A DNA stretch of 8,784 nt, from NCBI GenBank assembly GCA_946482625.1, contig CAMLSH010000139.1, forward strand, positions 1 to 8,784, read 5' to 3'. The position numbers were made by a program, and so were the translations under genes. Position 1 is the stretch's first letter. Each line of letters starts with the position of its first letter. Under the pieces are notes generated by a model, which was not told the origin of the DNA, did no database searches, and saw only the letters and a list, made by a program, of their open reading frames with translations. This stretch comes from an uncultured Opitutaceae bacterium (lineage in GTDB: Bacteria; Verrucomicrobiota; Verrucomicrobiae; Opitutales; Opitutaceae). Positions 6,478-8,784 of the stretch are shown here, piece after piece.

Positions 6478-7773
6478 ATGTTAAAACGGGTCGTCACCAT
6501 CGCTTGCGGAGTCGTGCTGGGCTTGAGTCTGGCCATGGGCGCGGCTCGGGTCGCGTTTGCGTGGGGGCTGTTTCCCAATCGGGAACTCGAAAAATCGACG
6601 AGCTATCTGCGCGACGTGCTCGAACTGGTGAACGACAATTACGTGGACGAGAAGAAAGCGGCGCTGCCGGAGCTGACGAAGGCGGCGTTGCACGGCGTCG
6701 TGGAGGCGCTCGATCCGCACTCGGAGTTTTTGGAATCGCGCGCGTATCAACAGCTCGAAGAGGACATGAGCAGCGAGTTTGGTGGCATCGGCGTACAGGT
6801 GGAGTTGCGGAAGAATCGTGTGGTTATCGTGGCGCCGATCGCGGGCACGCCGAGCGATCGTGCGGGCATCCGACGCGGCGATGAAATCGTGCGCATCGAT
6901 GGCACGGCGTTGGAAAATCCCACGATGGATAAAGTGGTGGAGCGCCTGCGCGGAAAACCGAAATCGCGCGTCACGGTCGGGCTGCTGCGTCCGGATGAGA
7001 AACGTGAATACGAGGTCACGCTCGTGCGCGAGCTGATCAAAACGGAGAGCGTGCGCGAAGTGCAGGTGTTGCCGGGCGGAGTCGGTTACGTGCAGATCAC
7101 GCAGTTTACCGAGCGGACGGCGGAGGAGTTTATCAACGCGCTCAATACGTTCTCCAAGCAAGGGGTGACGAGTCTCGTGCTCGATTTGCGCAACAATCCC
7201 GGTGGCCTGCTCGACGCAGCCGTGGAGGTGGCGGAACCGTTTTTCAAGAAGGGAGACCTGATCGTTTACACGCAGGGCCGCGGAGCGAAATCCCGCGAAG
7301 AATACCGCGCGGAGGCCGCCGAGCCACCGATCGACGTGCCGGTGGCGGTGCTCATCAACTCGGGCAGCGCGAGCGCTGCGGAGATCGTGGCCGGGGCGTT
7401 GAAAGACACGGGCAAGGCCGTGGTCGTGGGCGAGCGGTCGTTTGGCAAAGGATCGGTGCAATCGATTTTTAGGCTGAAAAACGGCGAAGGCATGCGGCTG
7501 ACGACGGCACGGTATTACACGCCGAGCGGCGTCACGATTCACGAGAAAGGCGTCGAGCCGCAGGTCGAAGTCGTGATGACGCCGGAGGAGGACGAAAACG
7601 TGCGGTTGCAACGCGACCGTCCCGACATGAACGATCCGGCGCAGTTCAAGGAACGCTTCGGGATGGAGCCGGTGACGGACCGGCAGTTGCAGGCGGCGGT
7701 CGATGTGTTGCGCGGTGTGACCGTGCTCGATGCGCGGGCGATTGCAGCTGGTTCCGCGGCGTCGGCGAAGTGA
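6478..7773 (+). CDS. C-terminal processing protease, S41 family (CtpA/Prc-type)
   Basis: This 431-residue protein is a carboxyl-terminal processing serine protease acting outside the cytoplasmic membrane on misfolded or precursor envelope proteins. Residues 1-28 form a signal peptide or membrane anchor ending in AFA. A helical N-terminal part contains the VEALDPHSEFL segment (75-85), a PDZ domain spans about 102-185 with GGIGVQVE and the GIRRGDEIVRIDG loop (130-142), and the S41 catalytic domain follows with VLDLRNNPGGLLDAAV (234-249). The catalytic dyad is Ser299 in GSASAAE and Lys324 in FGKGSVQ, 25 residues apart as in CtpB and D1 protease, with Gln328 also conserved. The C-terminal tail after about residue 370 is charged and poorly conserved. 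The start ATG lacks a Shine-Dalgarno site. tsaD follows after 7 bases, so the two are probably one operon. Confidence 0.96.
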   Translation: MLKRVVTIACGVVLGLSLAMGAARVAFAWGLFPNRELEKSTSYLRDVLELVNDNYVDEKKAALPELTKAALHGVVEALDPHSEFLESRAYQQLEEDMSSEFGGIGVQVELRKNRVVIVAPIAGTPSDRAGIRRGDEIVRIDGTALENPTMDKVVERLRGKPKSRVTVGLLRPDEKREYEVTLVRELIKTESVREVQVLPGGVGYVQITQFTERTAEEFINALNTFSKQGVTSLVLDLRNNPGGLLDAAVEVAEPFFKKGDLIVYTQGRGAKSREEYRAEAAEPPIDVPVAVLINSGSASAAEIVAGALKDTGKAVVVGERSFGKGSVQSIFRLKNGEGMRLTTARYYTPSGVTIHEKGVEPQVEVVMTPEEDENVRLQRDRPDMNDPAQFKERFGMEPVTDRQLQAAVDVLRGVTVLDARAIAAGSAASAK

Positions 7774-7780
7774 TGCGCGT

Positions 7781-8784
7781 ATGATCCTCGCGCTGGAAAC
7801 ATCCTGCGATGAAACCGCGGTCGCGGTTTTCGATCCGGCGCGTGGGCTCACCGCAGAATGGATACACAGCCAGATGGCGATGCACGAACGCTACGGCGGG
7901 GTCGTGCCGGATTTGGCGACACGGGAGCATCTGCGGACGGTCGCGCCGTTGCTTGATCGGGCACGCGGAGTGACGGACGATTTTCGCGCGATCACGCGCG
8001 TAGCGGTGACGCATGGGCCGGGGCTCGCGGGATGTCTCGCAATCGGCACGGCGGCCGCGAAGGCGCTGGCGTTGGGATTGGGTGTGCCGCTCGTGGGCGT
8101 GAATCACCTGCGGGGCCACGCGTTTTCGCCCTTCATCGCGTTGCACGAGCAAGGGCCGGCGGAGTTTGTAGAGCGGTTCAGCGCGTTGCTGCCGCATCTC
8201 GGGTTGATCGTTTCCGGTGGCAACACGCTGCTCTTCCGACTCGATGCGGAGAGGCGCATCACGGTGATTTCTTCGACGCGGGACGACGCGGCGGGCGAGG
8301 CGCTCGACAAAGGCGCGAAGCTGCTCGGACTCGGCTATCCGGGAGGCCCGTTGATCGAAAAACTCGCGGGGCAGGGGAGGACGGACGTTTTTGATTTTCC
8401 CCGCGGCATAGGCCCGCGCAGCGATCTCGATTTCAGTTTTTCTGGTTTAAAAACGAGTCTGCGTTACCAGCTTGAGAAAATGAGCGCAGAGGAAGTCGCG
8501 GCGCGGACGCCGGATCTTTGCGCGAGCTATCAGCAGGCGGTGATCGACGCGCTCGCGCGCAAGACGGGACTGGCGTTGGAGAAGAACGGATACGCGAGCG
8601 TGGGGCTTTCAGGCGGTGTGGCCAACAACCGGACCTTGCGCGCCACGTTGGACTCAGTCGCGAAGAAGCACCGCGTGCCGTTGCTCGCCGCGCAGCCGAA
8701 ACACACCGGCGACAACGCCGGCATGATCGCGTTTGCGGCGTGGGCCGATCCGTCGGTGCAACCGGCGGCGCTGGGCGATTTGCG
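7781..8784 (+). CDS. tsaD: tRNA N6-adenosine threonylcarbamoyltransferase TsaD, 3' end cut by window
   Basis: TsaD transfers the threonylcarbamoyl group from threonylcarbamoyl-AMP to A37 of ANN-decoding tRNAs, acting with TsaB and TsaE. The frame opens at ATG 7781 and is still open at the last base, giving 334 codons; E. coli TsaD has about 337 residues, so little is missing. Diagnostic segments are LETSCDETAVAV (residues 5-16), YGGVVPDLATREH (38-50), THGPGLAGCL (77-86), DDAAGEALDKGAKLLGLGYPGG (168-189), FSFSGLKT (218-225), LSGGVANN (276-283) and TGDNAGMIA (309-317). Metal ligands fit His109, His113 and Asp311. Two motif departures stand out: HLRGH where HxEGH is usual and SGGNT where SGGHT is usual. 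It sits 7 bases after the S41 protease stop and is likely cotranscribed with it; no strong ribosome binding site is visible. Confidence 0.96.
   Translation, partial: MILALETSCDETAVAVFDPARGLTAEWIHSQMAMHERYGGVVPDLATREHLRTVAPLLDRARGVTDDFRAITRVAVTHGPGLAGCLAIGTAAAKALALGLGVPLVGVNHLRGHAFSPFIALHEQGPAEFVERFSALLPHLGLIVSGGNTLLFRLDAERRITVISSTRDDAAGEALDKGAKLLGLGYPGGPLIEKLAGQGRTDVFDFPRGIGPRSDLDFSFSGLKTSLRYQLEKMSAEEVAARTPDLCASYQQAVIDALARKTGLALEKNGYASVGLSGGVANNRTLRATLDSVAKKHRVPLLAAQPKHTGDNAGMIAFAAWADPSVQPAALGDL

Noticed and set aside
7366..7386. GSASAAE in place of GSASASE at the protease active site
   Set aside because: The nucleophile Ser299 is intact and Ala at the later position is common in bacterial family members, so it is not notable.
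6481..7851. 456-codon open frame on the minus strand opposite the S41 protease gene
   Set aside because: It is His/Arg-rich shadow sequence over a well-recognised protease and runs into the tsaD start.
1..8784. CRISPR array, tRNA or rRNA gene, insertion sequence, phage or defence system
   Set aside because: No regularly spaced repeats, no structural RNA signatures and no transposase, integrase or known defence domains were seen on either strand.

Overview
This is a GC-rich bacterial window that reads as ordinary chromosomal sequence with a small accessory segment. The protein set and style (an acetoacetate-decarboxylase-like DUF2071 protein, an IorAB-type molybdenum hydroxylase, a COG1565 methyltransferase, weak or absent Shine-Dalgarno sites, GTAG-type palindromic repeats) suggest Verrucomicrobiota, perhaps Opitutaceae. 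That placement is inferred from impression and not from any search.

Layout, left to right. The window opens inside the last third of a DegT/DnrJ/EryC1/StrS-family aminotransferase (+). A short AT-richer gap follows, then trpF (phosphoribosylanthranilate isomerase, +) and, 15 bases later, a DUF2071/YqjF-like gene (+). The DUF2071 gene converges with a two-gene minus-strand operon. The gap between them holds a REPIN-like element: two GTAG-headed 7-bp hairpins in inverted orientation, with a compensatory base-pair change between them.

The minus-strand block, read right to left, is a MidA-like COG1565 protein, then rpmB (ribosomal protein L28) with a strong intrinsic terminator, then a separate unit of a [2Fe-2S] subunit and a Tat-signal-bearing molybdopterin subunit of the isoquinoline 1-oxidoreductase/aldehyde oxidase type. 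The last two overlap by ATGA and a strong AGGAGG site precedes the second.

The right end is plus-strand and divergent from the MidA-like gene: a CtpA/Prc-type S41 protease, followed 7 bases later by tsaD (tRNA t6A synthesis), which runs off the window.

The genes serve separate jobs: tryptophan synthesis, ribosome and tRNA maintenance, envelope proteolysis and a periplasmic oxidoreductase. I found no convincing undescribed multi-gene system. The best second-look items are the REPIN, departures from consensus in the TsaD motifs, and the shortened SAM-binding region of the MidA-like protein.
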